NCBI RefSeq assembly: GCF_900105335.1
Contig: NZ_LT629770.1
Coordinates: forward strand, 3,224,001-3,288,000
DNA: 64,000 nucleotides
Source: Microbacterium paraoxydans
GTDB taxonomy: Bacteria > Actinomycetota > Actinomycetes > Actinomycetales > Microbacteriaceae
Direction: 5' to 3'
Part shown: positions 16,364 through 24,714 of the stretch, one piece after another
Layout of the letters: each line of letters starts with the position of its first letter
Numbering within the stretch: the stretch's first letter is position 1
Translations under genes and position numbers: made by a program
Notes under the pieces: generated by a model
Database searches by the model: none
What the model was told of the DNA's origin: nothing
What the model saw: the letters and a program-made list of their open reading frames with translations, nothing else

Positions 16364-16930
16364 TCAGGCGCGCTTGCGACGCGCGGCTCCGACGGCGACG
16401 AGAGCACCACCGGCGACCAGAGCGACTGCTCCGCCGCCGATGATCCACGGCGACACCGATCCACCGGTGAGGGCGAGCTCCGTGCCGCCGGTGAGCGGGA
16501 GCTCGGTCCCGGCGGGCGCGGCGGTGCCGGGATCGTGGTCGCAGCTGGAAGCGGCGGCGTTCCCGTGAGACACCGTCACCGTCGCGGTGTAGGCCCGGGA
16601 ACCGGCGAAGTCGAGGGCGTAGGCCCCCTGCCCGTCGGAGGGCGGGCGGAACGTGACCCTCAGGCTGCCGTCGGATGCGGCGGTGTTGCCCGAGATGGCG
16701 GCGGCGCCGGCGTTCTGCCCCGAGACGGACACTCCGACGGTCTCCGAGGGCTCGAAGTACCCGGCGCCGAAGGCGACGGTCGAGACCTCACAGGTGTCGA
16801 TGATCGCGTCGCCCACCTTCGCACCCGGAGGCGAGGGGTAGGAGTCGCTCGGTGCCGCAGAGGCGACGGTCGGCGCGGCCAAGATGAGCGCGCCAGCGGT
16901 AAGGCTGATGGCAGCCAGTTTCTTCAGCAT
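16364..16930 (-). CDS. Secreted LPXTG-type surface protein
   Basis: This 188-residue protein has a signal peptide (MLKKLAAISLTAGALILAAP...ASA), an Ig-like beta domain with two Cys (about 45 and 130), and a sortase signal: LPLTG, a hydrophobic stretch and RRKRA. The signal block is duplicated: TELPLTGG is followed directly by TELALTGG, where only the first copy keeps the Pro. ATG 16930 has GGGGAGA a few bases upstream. It should be covalently attached to the wall by a sortase encoded elsewhere. Ligand or function unknown. Confidence 0.8.
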   Translation of the reverse strand: MLKKLAAISLTAGALILAAPTVASAAPSDSYPSPPGAKVGDAIIDTCEVSTVAFGAGYFEPSETVGVSVSGQNAGAAAISGNTAASDGSLRVTFRPPSDGQGAYALDFAGSRAYTATVTVSHGNAAASSCDHDPGTAAPAGTELPLTGGTELALTGGSVSPWIIGGGAVALVAGGALVAVGAARRKRA

Positions 16931-17072
16931 GATTTCTCCCCAGAATTTCACGCGGAATCGCCTCCGGACACACCCCTGCGTCCGACTGCGCGGAGTCCTC
17001 TGCCCCCACGGCAGGTTCACGGACCCCGGTTATTCCCCAGTGAGATGACAGTACCTCATCCGTCGGCGATTG

Positions 17073-18836
17073 TCACGAGCCGCACTGCAGGGTGTCGCGG
17101 GTCAGCTTCGGGGCGACGATCAACGGGGTGTGCTGCACCTCGGTGAGGCGCGCTCCGGCGCCCTCGCCCTGGAACTCCACGGTGATCGTGGTGGAGGCGC
17201 CGGGGGCGAGGAGCACCTCGTGCTGCACGACGGAGCGATCGCCGATGGTCGTCGTCTGCACGCCCTCCTCCTTGCCGTCCCGGTCGATATGCGACGGCAG
17301 GGCACGGTCCGGACCGTAGACGGCGATCAGGGTGCGCACGCTGCCGGCCGGCACGCCGTAGATGCCGTCGCCGGTGACGTACGGAGGCAGAGAAGTGGCG
17401 GCGTCGGCGGGGGCCGTGTTCGACCAGGTGACGCGCACCTGGGTCGTCGGCACCCCCGCGCAGGTCCCCACCGCCGTCGCGATCGAGGCGCGGGTGTAGT
17501 AGTCCATCTTCCCGCCGGTCCCGTCGTTGATCAGGACGCCGACCACCGCGGCGTCCTCGTCGTCCTGCGGCATGGCGCCGCCGAGCGCGCTGGCGGCGAG
17601 GAGCGACTCCTCCGACTCGTGCGCGCTCCAGATCCGGATGCGGCCTTCGCCGGCGGCGTCGGCGAGAGCGCGGACGAGGGCCTGCGGCTCCGCGTGGGAC
17701 AGAGCGGCCGAGAACAGCCCGCCGGCGGCCTGGGCGAAGATCGCGTCCTGAGCCGCGGGATCGGGGATCGCCGCGTAGATCTCCGAGAGGAGCAGATCGG
17801 TCACGGTGTCCGCAGTCGCCGTGAAGGGTCCGAAGGAGAGATCCCCGGTGGCTCGCATGAGGTGTGCGGCGACCACGGCGTCCACCGCGATCACCCCGTC
17901 GACCTTCCCCCCGTAGCGCCCCTCCCACCGGGCGGCGATGGTCTGTCCCGCTTCACGGAAGTCGGGGATGCTGGTGATGTTCTGCAGATAGCGGCCGGGG
18001 CGGTCCTCGAAGAGCGCGACGGTGCTGTCGCTGACCGGCAGCGCCGTGTCCAGCGGGGGGAAGTCGCGCGTCGACGCCTGCCGCTGCAGCGTGACCTTGC
18101 CGTTCTCCGCGCGCAGGAGCGCGATCGAGCCGATGATGCCGCCCGATGACCGCAGCTCTGCGTTGTTCTGCATCGCGAGGACGTAGGTGCGGGGGCCATC
18201 GCCGCCGAGCATGGTCGGCAGCAGGACGGAGGCGCCGTGCAGCGCACCGACCGCCGTGGCGGCCTGGGTGACGGCGCCGCGCATCTCCCGCACCGCGTCA
18301 GCGAGCGGCAGAAGGGTGGCGTCGGCGTCGATGCGGCGGGCCCGCTCCTCCGCCACGGTCAACGCCGCGCTCGCGGTGCCGAGCGGCTTCTCGACGACCG
18401 CGAAGGGAGCGAGGTCGATCGCCCCGCCTGCGAAGCCGAGGCTCGTGAGGTCGACGTCGTCGGCGACGTCGAGCAGCGGACCGAGGGCGTCCCTGGAGAC
18501 GTCGTCGGCGATCTCGGCGACCTCGCTCACCGCGCGGAAGTTCGGGCCGATCCAGGGCAGCACAGCGAACGCCTGCCAGATCGGGTCTCCCGTCAGCGAT
18601 CGGGCCGACTCCGCGTTGCGGGAGATGCGGGCGGCGACCGGGGCTGCCCCATCGAGATCGCCCTCGGCGATGGACTGCTTGAGCTGACTGGTCGCTTTCG
18701 ATATCTGCTGGAGGTTGTCGACCGCGCCGATGCCGCGCACCGTGACCCAGCCCAGTGCGAGGACGAGGAACACGAGGACGAGGCCGACGGTCCACCCGAC
18801 CCATCGGCGGCGGACGGGAAGGCGACCATCGCTCAC
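17073..18836 (-). CDS. DUF4012 membrane-anchored extracytoplasmic protein
   Basis: This 587-residue protein has a single N-terminal transmembrane helix (about 13-35) and a long extracytoplasmic part. It carries the family signature MQNNAELRSSGGIIGS with flanking sequence typical of DUF4012. A probable beta-sandwich lies near the C terminus (about 480-580). DUF4012 genes are frequent in actinobacterial exopolysaccharide and teichoic-acid loci, but their activity is unknown. GTG 18836 was chosen because the TM helix follows and a TTGAAT box sits 6 nt upstream; longer in-frame starts would add unconserved sequence overlapping the divergent gene's promoter. Confidence 0.82.
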   Translation of the reverse strand: MSDGRLPVRRRWVGWTVGLVLVFLVLALGWVTVRGIGAVDNLQQISKATSQLKQSIAEGDLDGAAPVAARISRNAESARSLTGDPIWQAFAVLPWIGPNFRAVSEVAEIADDVSRDALGPLLDVADDVDLTSLGFAGGAIDLAPFAVVEKPLGTASAALTVAEERARRIDADATLLPLADAVREMRGAVTQAATAVGALHGASVLLPTMLGGDGPRTYVLAMQNNAELRSSGGIIGSIALLRAENGKVTLQRQASTRDFPPLDTALPVSDSTVALFEDRPGRYLQNITSIPDFREAGQTIAARWEGRYGGKVDGVIAVDAVVAAHLMRATGDLSFGPFTATADTVTDLLLSEIYAAIPDPAAQDAIFAQAAGGLFSAALSHAEPQALVRALADAAGEGRIRIWSAHESEESLLAASALGGAMPQDDEDAAVVGVLINDGTGGKMDYYTRASIATAVGTCAGVPTTQVRVTWSNTAPADAATSLPPYVTGDGIYGVPAGSVRTLIAVYGPDRALPSHIDRDGKEEGVQTTTIGDRSVVQHEVLLAPGASTTITVEFQGEGAGARLTEVQHTPLIVAPKLTRDTLQCGS

Positions 18837-18842
18837 CCTGGC

Positions 18843-18848
18843 ATTCAA
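18843..18848 (-). promoter_or_regulatory. -10-like TTGAAT, leaderless DUF4012 gene
   Basis: On the minus strand TTGAAT is followed by 6 nt and then GTG 18836. Confidence 0.4.
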
Positions 18849-18946
18849 GCACGGCGAGGCTGCCCGCCGCGCTCCCGATGCTGTGGGAACGCTGAGTAGC
18901 GGTGTGGACAGGTGATGCGCTCCCGGGGTCGTCGGCATCCCGCGGT

Positions 18947-18952
18947 TAGCCT
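18947..18952 (+). promoter_or_regulatory. -10 box TAGCCT, leaderless
   Basis: TAGCCT is followed by 6 nt and then ATG 18959. Confidence 0.6.
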
Positions 18953-18958
18953 GATCGC

Positions 18959-20032
18959 ATGGGTGCTCGACTGCGTGTTGTTCTGGATCAGCTCGTGCAC
19001 GTCGTCGACCCCGATCAGGCGGCGGCGTCGCGAGATCTCGCCGCCGGTCTCGTCCAGACGGCCCCACCGAACTGCACGGTCGACGCGATCGTGCCGTCGG
19101 GGGCGGACGTCGACCTGCGCGGCATCGGAGAGGTGCGCACCCTCGCGGTCGGCCGCCGTGAGCTCGCCGCGTCCTGGCAGCTCGGTATCGCCCCTGGCGT
19201 CGGCGGCGGCCTCATCCACGCACCCACGCTGCTCGCTCCGCTGGTGCGTCATGACCGCGTGCACGACAACGACCAGACGACCGTCACGCTGTGGGATCTG
19301 CGGGCCTGGGAGGCGCCGTCCCAACTGTCCAGGGGCGCCGTCGCCTGGCAGCGCGGGATGCTCCGACGTGCCGTGAAACATGCGGATGCCGTGGTCGTCC
19401 CCTCGCATTCGATGGCGCAGCGGCTGTCCGGCCTCGTGAAGCTCGGCGACCGCATCCGCGTCATCGCCGGCGCTCCACCCCAGGGTCTCGTCCTCCCGGC
19501 GGACGCCACGTCGCGACGCGACGCACTCGGCCTGCCGTCGGAGTACCTCGTCCTGTCCGGCCCGCAGGACACCCTGGCCGCCGGTTTCCGCGGGGCGGTC
19601 GCGGCCGGTCTCGACGCCGTGGTGATCGGAGCGGCGGAAGGCACGGAACCGCGTATCGCCGAGATCGCCGCCGCCGCCGGACTGCCCGAGCGCCGTGCGC
19701 ACGTCCGAGGGACCCTCGAGGTGTCGGACCGCGCCGCCGTCGTCGCCGGGGCTCGCGTCTTCGTCTCCACCGACGCCGTCACCGGATGGCCCTGGCGCGC
19801 TGTGGAAGCGATGTCGCTGGGCGTCCCCGTCGTGGCCGTTGAGTCCGGGTGTCATCACGACGTCCTCGCCGACGGGGGAGCGGTGGTCGCCGAGGAGGCG
19901 CTGCCGGAGGCGATTGAGGACGCGGCGGGCGCCGGAAGGGAGCGCCTGCGCGTGCTCGCCGCCGACCGGTCGCGGGCCTTCTCCTGGGCGAGTGCCGCGG
20001 AGCGGGTGTGGAGTCTGCACGCAGACCTCTGA
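18959..20032 (+). CDS. GT4-like glycosyltransferase
   Basis: This 357-residue protein looks like a GT-B glycosyltransferase. The N-terminal half has VKHADAVVVPSHSMAQRL, and the C-terminal half has VFVSTDAVTGWPWRAVEAMS followed by LGVPVVAVESGCHHDVLADGG, equivalent to the nucleotide-sugar-binding region of GT4 enzymes. The usual E-x7-E motif is only partly kept (one clear Glu, in AVEAMSLG). Donor and acceptor are unknown. It is transcribed away from DUF4012 and precedes the LGFP gene. Confidence 0.72.
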   Translation: MGARLRVVLDQLVHVVDPDQAAASRDLAAGLVQTAPPNCTVDAIVPSGADVDLRGIGEVRTLAVGRRELAASWQLGIAPGVGGGLIHAPTLLAPLVRHDRVHDNDQTTVTLWDLRAWEAPSQLSRGAVAWQRGMLRRAVKHADAVVVPSHSMAQRLSGLVKLGDRIRVIAGAPPQGLVLPADATSRRDALGLPSEYLVLSGPQDTLAAGFRGAVAAGLDAVVIGAAEGTEPRIAEIAAAAGLPERRAHVRGTLEVSDRAAVVAGARVFVSTDAVTGWPWRAVEAMSLGVPVVAVESGCHHDVLADGGAVVAEEALPEAIEDAAGAGRERLRVLAADRSRAFSWASAAERVWSLHADL

Positions 20033-20121
20033 TCACCTGAACGCCAGCTTCGCATCCACGCGACACGCCGGGAGCTGATCGCGTTTCCGTGGCAACAGTG
20101 GCATCATCCCGCAACTTCCGT

Positions 20122-20127
20122 CACACT
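20122..20127 (+). promoter_or_regulatory. Possible -10 CACACT upstream of the LGFP gene
   Basis: CACACT is followed by 6 nt and then ATG 20134, matching the leaderless spacing. No ribosome site is visible. Confidence 0.3.
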
Positions 20128-20133
20128 GGTCAC

Positions 20134-22989
20134 ATGTCTCGACGTGCCCCACGCTCTCGAAACACCACGAAGGTCACCCGCCTTCTCACCTGTTTCCTCG
20201 CTGCCTCCGCCCTGGTGATCGGCACGGTGGTCCCCGCCACCGCCGCCTCCGCCGCTGTGACGTCCGCCGTCGGCGGTTCCGTGAGCAGGGTCGTCGGCGA
20301 CCCCGCGGCCGCCGGGATTGTGAAATCATCGCTGGTCGGGTTCACACCCGGCAACATCATCAGTGACGCCGTCTTCACCGACAGCGGCACCATGACCGAG
20401 GCGCAGATCCAGAGCTTCTTCAACAGCAAGGTCTCGAAGTGCCAGAGCGGATACGTCTGCCTGAAGGACTTCAAGATCACGTCGGTCACCCGCCCTGCCG
20501 ATGCGTACTGCGATGGATACACCGGTGCGAAGAACGAGTCGGCAGCTCGCATCATCTACCGCGTCGCCAAGGCCTGCGACATCAACCCGCGGGTCCTCAT
20601 CGTCATGCTCCAGAAGGAACAGGGCCTCGTGACGCACACCTGGCCCAGCGCATGGCGTTACAACATCGCGCTCGGCCAGGGGTGCCCGGACACGGCACCG
20701 TGCGATCCGAACTTCGTGGGATTCTTCCACCAGATCTACGGCGCTGCGCGTCAGATGCAGATCTACATGGAGGGGAAGTGGTTCCAGTGGTATGCCCCCG
20801 GCAAGACCTGGAACATCCTCTACAACCCGAACAAGTCGTGCGGTTCCTCGCCCGTCTACATCGCCAACGCGGCGACGGCGGCGCTGTACTACTACACGCC
20901 GTACCAGCCGAACGCGGCAGCACTCCGCGCCGGCTACGGCACGGGTGACAGCTGCTCCGCCTACGGCAACCGGAACTTCTACAACTACTTCACCGACTGG
21001 TTCGGCGCCACGAAGTACACCGTCTCCGGAGCGATCCTGACGGCCTGGAACGCCCAGGGCGGAGCGACCGGGCGGTACGGGCAGCCCACCGGCAACGCCG
21101 TGTACGTGTCGGCCAACGGGGGCGGCTACGTGCAGCAGTTCGCCAAGGGCACGATCTGGAAGCCGGCCTCCTCTTCGCACGCGTACCCGATGAGCAGTGG
21201 ACCCTTCCGCACGAACTACCTCGCCGCCGGCGGCGAGAAGGGCTCGTGGGGTTGGCCTACCGGGAATGCGGTGTGCCAGCTGGCGGACGGCGGTTGCAAG
21301 ATGGTGTTCCAGAAGGGCACCGTGTACTACTCGGCGGCGACCGCTTCCATGCTCGTGCCCACCGCTTTCGCCGCCCTCTACGAGACTCTGGGTGCCGAGT
21401 CGAGCCGCTTCGGCTACCCGACCAAGGCCGCTGTCGCCGGGCCGGATGCCGGATTCGAGCAGACGTTCCAGAACGGCGTGATCGCCTACTCGCCGGCGAC
21501 GCGTCTCGTCGAGGTCAGCGGCTCCTTCCTGACGTTCTGGCGAGCAGCCGGCGGAGTTAAGAGCGTCTACGGGTATCCGAAGACCGCCGTGCTGGCCGTC
21601 ACCGCGAACGGCGGCGGGCAGGTGCAGGAGTACACCAAGGGCAAGATCTGGTCCTCGTCCGCCGGCACCTTCGGCATGAAGACCGGTGGGATGCTCACCG
21701 ACTATCTCGCTGCCCAGGGGGAAGCCGGCGAGTGGGGCTGGCCGATCTCGGCACAGAACTGCTCGACGACGGCCGGTGGGTGCGCGATGTCGTTCCAGAA
21801 GGGCGTCGTGGGGTGGTCTTCGGCCACGGGCTCGGTCATGGTGAGTGCGAAGGTCGGCGCGGAGTGGACGCGGTACGGGGGCGCGGCGCGTCTGGGTTAC
21901 CCGTCCGGCAAGGCGACGGTCGTGAGCGCGAACGGTGGCGGCACGGTGCAGGCGTTCACGAAGGGGAAGGTGTTCGATTCCCCGGCGGGGACGTTCGGTA
22001 TCGGTTCCGGCGTGTTCCTGCGCAACTACGAGGCTGCCGGCGGTCCGCAGGGGGCGGCGTGGGGGTGGCCGACGTCGACCGTGGACTGCACGCTCGCCGG
22101 TGGCGGGTGCGCGATGTCGTTCCAGAAGGGCGTCGTGGGGTGGTCTTCGGCCACGGGCTCGGTCATGGTGAGTGCGAAGGTCGGCGCGGAGTGGACGCGG
22201 TACGGGGGCGCGGCGCGTCTGGGTTACCCGTCCGGCAAGGCGACGGTCGTGAGCGCGAACGGTGGCGGCACGGTGCAGGCGTTCACGAAGGGGAAGGTGT
22301 TCGATTCCCCGGCGGGGACGTTCGGTATCGGTTCCGGCGTGTTCCTGCGCAACTACGAGGCTGCCGGCGGTCCGCAGGGGGCGGCGTGGGGGTGGCCGAC
22401 GTCGACCGTGGACTGCACGCTCGCCGGTGGCGGGTGCGCGATGTCGTTCCAGAAGGGCGTCGTGGGGTGGTCTTCGGCCACGGGCTCGGTCATGGTGAGT
22501 GCGAAGGTCGGCGCGGAGTGGACGCGGTACGGGGGCGCGGCGCGTCTGGGTTACCCGTCCGGCAAGGCGACGGTCGTGAGCGCGAACGGTGGCGGCACGG
22601 TGCAGGCGTTCACGAAGGGGAAGGTGTTCGATTCCCCGGCGGGGACGTTCGGTATCGGTTCCGGCGTGTTCCTGCGCAACTACGAGGCTGCCGGCGGTCC
22701 GCAGGGGGCGGCGTGGGGGTGGCCGACGTCGACCGTGGACTGCACGCTCGCCGGTGGCGGGTGCGCGATGTCGTTCCAGAAGGGCGTCGTGGGGTGGTCC
22801 TCGGCCACGGGCTCGGTGCTCGTCCCGGTCGGGCCGATCCTGACCGAATGGACCCGGCTGGGCGGCGCAGAGAGCGCTCTGGGATACCCCAAGGCGTCGG
22901 CGACGGTGTCCGGCACCATCACCACGCAGCTCTTCCAGAAGGGCGAGATCTCCTACGACACCCGGACCGGCAAGGTCACGGTGAAGTAG
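20134..22989 (+). CDS. Secreted LGFP-repeat protein with lysozyme-like N-terminal domain
   Basis: This 951-residue protein has a signal peptide ending near ATAASA. A Cys-containing globular domain (about 60-300) includes VLIVMLQKEQGLVTHTW, reminiscent of a muralytic Glu, and ALGQGCPD. About 12 LGFP-type repeats follow, of the LGYP / WGWP form with FQKG or FTKGK strands. Three units of 109 residues are identical at the DNA level. LGFP repeats in corynebacterial proteins are thought to dock on arabinogalactan. Here a wall-binding hydrolase or adhesin is the likeliest role. ATG 20134 is preferred over GTG 20089 because the signal peptide begins there. Confidence 0.82.
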   Translation: MSRRAPRSRNTTKVTRLLTCFLAASALVIGTVVPATAASAAVTSAVGGSVSRVVGDPAAAGIVKSSLVGFTPGNIISDAVFTDSGTMTEAQIQSFFNSKVSKCQSGYVCLKDFKITSVTRPADAYCDGYTGAKNESAARIIYRVAKACDINPRVLIVMLQKEQGLVTHTWPSAWRYNIALGQGCPDTAPCDPNFVGFFHQIYGAARQMQIYMEGKWFQWYAPGKTWNILYNPNKSCGSSPVYIANAATAALYYYTPYQPNAAALRAGYGTGDSCSAYGNRNFYNYFTDWFGATKYTVSGAILTAWNAQGGATGRYGQPTGNAVYVSANGGGYVQQFAKGTIWKPASSSHAYPMSSGPFRTNYLAAGGEKGSWGWPTGNAVCQLADGGCKMVFQKGTVYYSAATASMLVPTAFAALYETLGAESSRFGYPTKAAVAGPDAGFEQTFQNGVIAYSPATRLVEVSGSFLTFWRAAGGVKSVYGYPKTAVLAVTANGGGQVQEYTKGKIWSSSAGTFGMKTGGMLTDYLAAQGEAGEWGWPISAQNCSTTAGGCAMSFQKGVVGWSSATGSVMVSAKVGAEWTRYGGAARLGYPSGKATVVSANGGGTVQAFTKGKVFDSPAGTFGIGSGVFLRNYEAAGGPQGAAWGWPTSTVDCTLAGGGCAMSFQKGVVGWSSATGSVMVSAKVGAEWTRYGGAARLGYPSGKATVVSANGGGTVQAFTKGKVFDSPAGTFGIGSGVFLRNYEAAGGPQGAAWGWPTSTVDCTLAGGGCAMSFQKGVVGWSSATGSVMVSAKVGAEWTRYGGAARLGYPSGKATVVSANGGGTVQAFTKGKVFDSPAGTFGIGSGVFLRNYEAAGGPQGAAWGWPTSTVDCTLAGGGCAMSFQKGVVGWSSATGSVLVPVGPILTEWTRLGGAESALGYPKASATVSGTITTQLFQKGEISYDTRTGKVTVK
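21787..22817 (+). repeat. Perfect 327-bp tandem repeat, three copies plus a partial fourth
   Basis: The copies start at 21787, 22114, 22441 and 22768. The first three appear identical base for base, including third codon positions. The fourth runs about 50 bp with one change (TCTTCG to TCCTCG) before diverging. The unit is 109 codons, so the frame is kept and copy number can change without a frameshift. Confidence 0.93.
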
Positions 22990-23020
22990 CGCGCCGCCGT
23001 TCCTCTCAGCGTCCGTGTCA

Positions 23021-23026
23021 TAAGAT
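23021..23026 (+). promoter_or_regulatory. Possible -10 TAAGAT upstream of the ABC exporter
   Basis: TAAGAT lies 37 nt before ATG 23063 in the 73-nt gap after the LGFP gene. No clear -35 is seen. Confidence 0.35.
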
Positions 23027-23062
23027 ACTCAAGCCTGCGGTGCGCTCCGTCACCGCGACCGA

Positions 23063-23980
23063 ATGAGTGGGCCCGTGACTGAAACCCGAGATCTTTTCGC
23101 CGCCGTCCCGCGTTCCGAATTCGACGTCCCCGGCACCAGCCGGGGTCTGATCGACGTCGTGCGCTGGCGCTACCTGCTGAACCTGCTCGTGCGCACCGGC
23201 GTCACCACGCGCTACCGCAACTCGGTGCTGGGGTGGACGTGGTCCTACGTGCGTCCCGCCGCCCAGTTCCTGGTGTTCTGGGTGGTCCTGGGGCTGTTCA
23301 TGAACCTGGACCGCGGCATCCCGAACTACGCGATCTACCTCTTCTCGGGGATCGTCATCATCAACCTCTTCTCCGAAGCGTTCAAGAACGCCACCACGTC
23401 GATCGTGGGCAACGCACCGCTGGTCCGCAAGGTGTTCCTCCCGCGGCAGCTCTTCGCGGTATCCGCCGTCATCGTCGCCTTCGTGCACTTCCTCCCGCAG
23501 GTCGGCCTTCTGCTGATCGTGTGTCTCCTCCTCGGATGGATCACGCACATCTCCCTCCTCTCCGTCCTCGCGATCTTCGCCGGCATGGTCATCGTGATGG
23601 TGTTCGCGCTCGGCCTCGGGCTGTTCTTCGGCGCGATCAACGTCCGCTTCCGCGACGCCGAGAACATCGTCGAGCTCCTGCTGCTCCTGGCGACGTGGGC
23701 CTCGCCCGTGCTGTATGCCTGGACACAGGTGCAGGATGCCGTGGTCGACAAACTGGGATGGCCGCAGTGGCTGGTCGAGGTCTACATGCTGAATCCCATC
23801 ACCCAGGGCGTGGAGCTCTTCCACTACGCCTTCTGGCGTCCGGTCACGTCGACGGCCTTCGAACTCCCGCCGGGGCTGGCCTGGAACACGCTGTGGACGT
23901 TCCTCATCGCGATCGGCACACTGCTCGTCGGACAACTCGTCTTCCGGCGTCTCGAGGGAAGGTTCGCGCAGGATCTATGA
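23063..23980 (+). CDS. ABC-2 polysaccharide/teichoic acid exporter permease (Wzm/TagG-like), first system
   Basis: This 305-residue protein has six predicted helices and family landmarks: TRYRNSVLGWTWSYVRPAAQF near the first helix, NAPLVRKVFLPRQLF in the cytoplasmic loop, and INVRFRDAENIVELLL. Such permeases export lipid-linked polymers with a Wzt/TagH ATPase, which follows directly with an ATGA overlap. The start is ambiguous: ATG 23063 or GTG 23075 (CCCGTGACTGAAACC recurs at the gene starting at 28919). Neither has a strong ribosome site. Confidence 0.88.
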   Translation: MSGPVTETRDLFAAVPRSEFDVPGTSRGLIDVVRWRYLLNLLVRTGVTTRYRNSVLGWTWSYVRPAAQFLVFWVVLGLFMNLDRGIPNYAIYLFSGIVIINLFSEAFKNATTSIVGNAPLVRKVFLPRQLFAVSAVIVAFVHFLPQVGLLLIVCLLLGWITHISLLSVLAIFAGMVIVMVFALGLGLFFGAINVRFRDAENIVELLLLLATWASPVLYAWTQVQDAVVDKLGWPQWLVEVYMLNPITQGVELFHYAFWRPVTSTAFELPPGLAWNTLWTFLIAIGTLLVGQLVFRRLEGRFAQDL

Positions 23981-24714
23981 GCGCACAGACGGTCACCAAG
24001 CCCAGCATCATCATCGACGGCGTGCGCAAGCGCTTCACGCTCAACCACGCGTTCTCCCTCAAGGACACCGTCGTGTCCTGGATCAAGCGGCGCAAGCTCT
24101 CGAGCGAGTTCGAGGCGCTCAAGGGCCTTGATCTCGTCATCGGCGAAGGGGAATCGGTCGCGATCCTCGGCTTCAACGGGTCCGGCAAGTCCACCCTGCT
24201 CAAGCTCATCTCCGGCGTCATGGAGCCCGACTCCGGTCAGGTGCTCACCCGCGGTCGCGTCGCCGGTCTCATCGAGGTCGGGGCCGGATTCCATCCGGAA
24301 CTCTCCGGTCGGGAGAACGTCTTCCTCAACGCCGCGATCCTCGGCATGCGCCGGCGGGAGATCGAGGAACGCTACGACGAGATCGTCGCCTTCAGTGAGA
24401 TCGAGCAGTTCATCGACCAAGAGGTCAAGCACTACTCCTCCGGGATGTTCATGCGCCTCGCCTTCTCCGTCGCCATCCACGTCGAACTCGACGTCCTGCT
24501 GGTGGACGAGATCCTGTCGGTGGGGGACGCCCCGTTCCGGGAGAAGTGCCGGCTGAAGTTCGAAGAACTCATCGCTGCGGGGAAGACCCTCGTCGTCGTC
24601 AGCCATGACATGGAGATGGTGCGCGAATTGTGCACGCGCGGAATCGTCATCAACAAGGGTGAGGTCGCGTACGACGGCGACATCGAGGGCGCGATCGCGC
24701 TGGTGGGGGCGTGA
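23977..24714 (+). CDS. ABC-2 exporter ATPase (Wzt/TagH-like), first system
   Basis: This 245-residue protein has Walker A GFNGSGKST, signature HYSSGMFMRL, Walker B VLLVDEIL and switch His in VVSHDMEMV. The sequence VAGLIEVGAGFHPELSGREN is the diagnostic Wzt/TagH region after Walker A. There is no C-terminal carbohydrate-binding domain, so this is the short form that does not read a chain-terminating cap. It is coupled to the permease and to the following membrane protein by ATGA and GTGA overlaps. Confidence 0.92.
   Translation: MSAQTVTKPSIIIDGVRKRFTLNHAFSLKDTVVSWIKRRKLSSEFEALKGLDLVIGEGESVAILGFNGSGKSTLLKLISGVMEPDSGQVLTRGRVAGLIEVGAGFHPELSGRENVFLNAAILGMRRREIEERYDEIVAFSEIEQFIDQEVKHYSSGMFMRLAFSVAIHVELDVLLVDEILSVGDAPFREKCRLKFEELIAAGKTLVVVSHDMEMVRELCTRGIVINKGEVAYDGDIEGAIALVGA

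Noticed and set aside
18837..19067. Longer N terminus for the DUF4012 protein
   Set aside because: It would cover the divergent gene's promoter and start and adds low-complexity sequence; the membrane helix follows GTG 18836 as in a normal signal anchor.
21787..22817. CRISPR-like array
   Set aside because: Regular spacing comes from long coding tandem repeats of 327 bp with no spacers; there are no cas genes in the window.
21732..23066. 444-residue alternative frame across the LGFP repeats
   Set aside because: It repeats only because the 327-bp DNA unit repeats and its length is a multiple of three; composition is unlike a secreted protein and the main frame has clear LGFP repeats.
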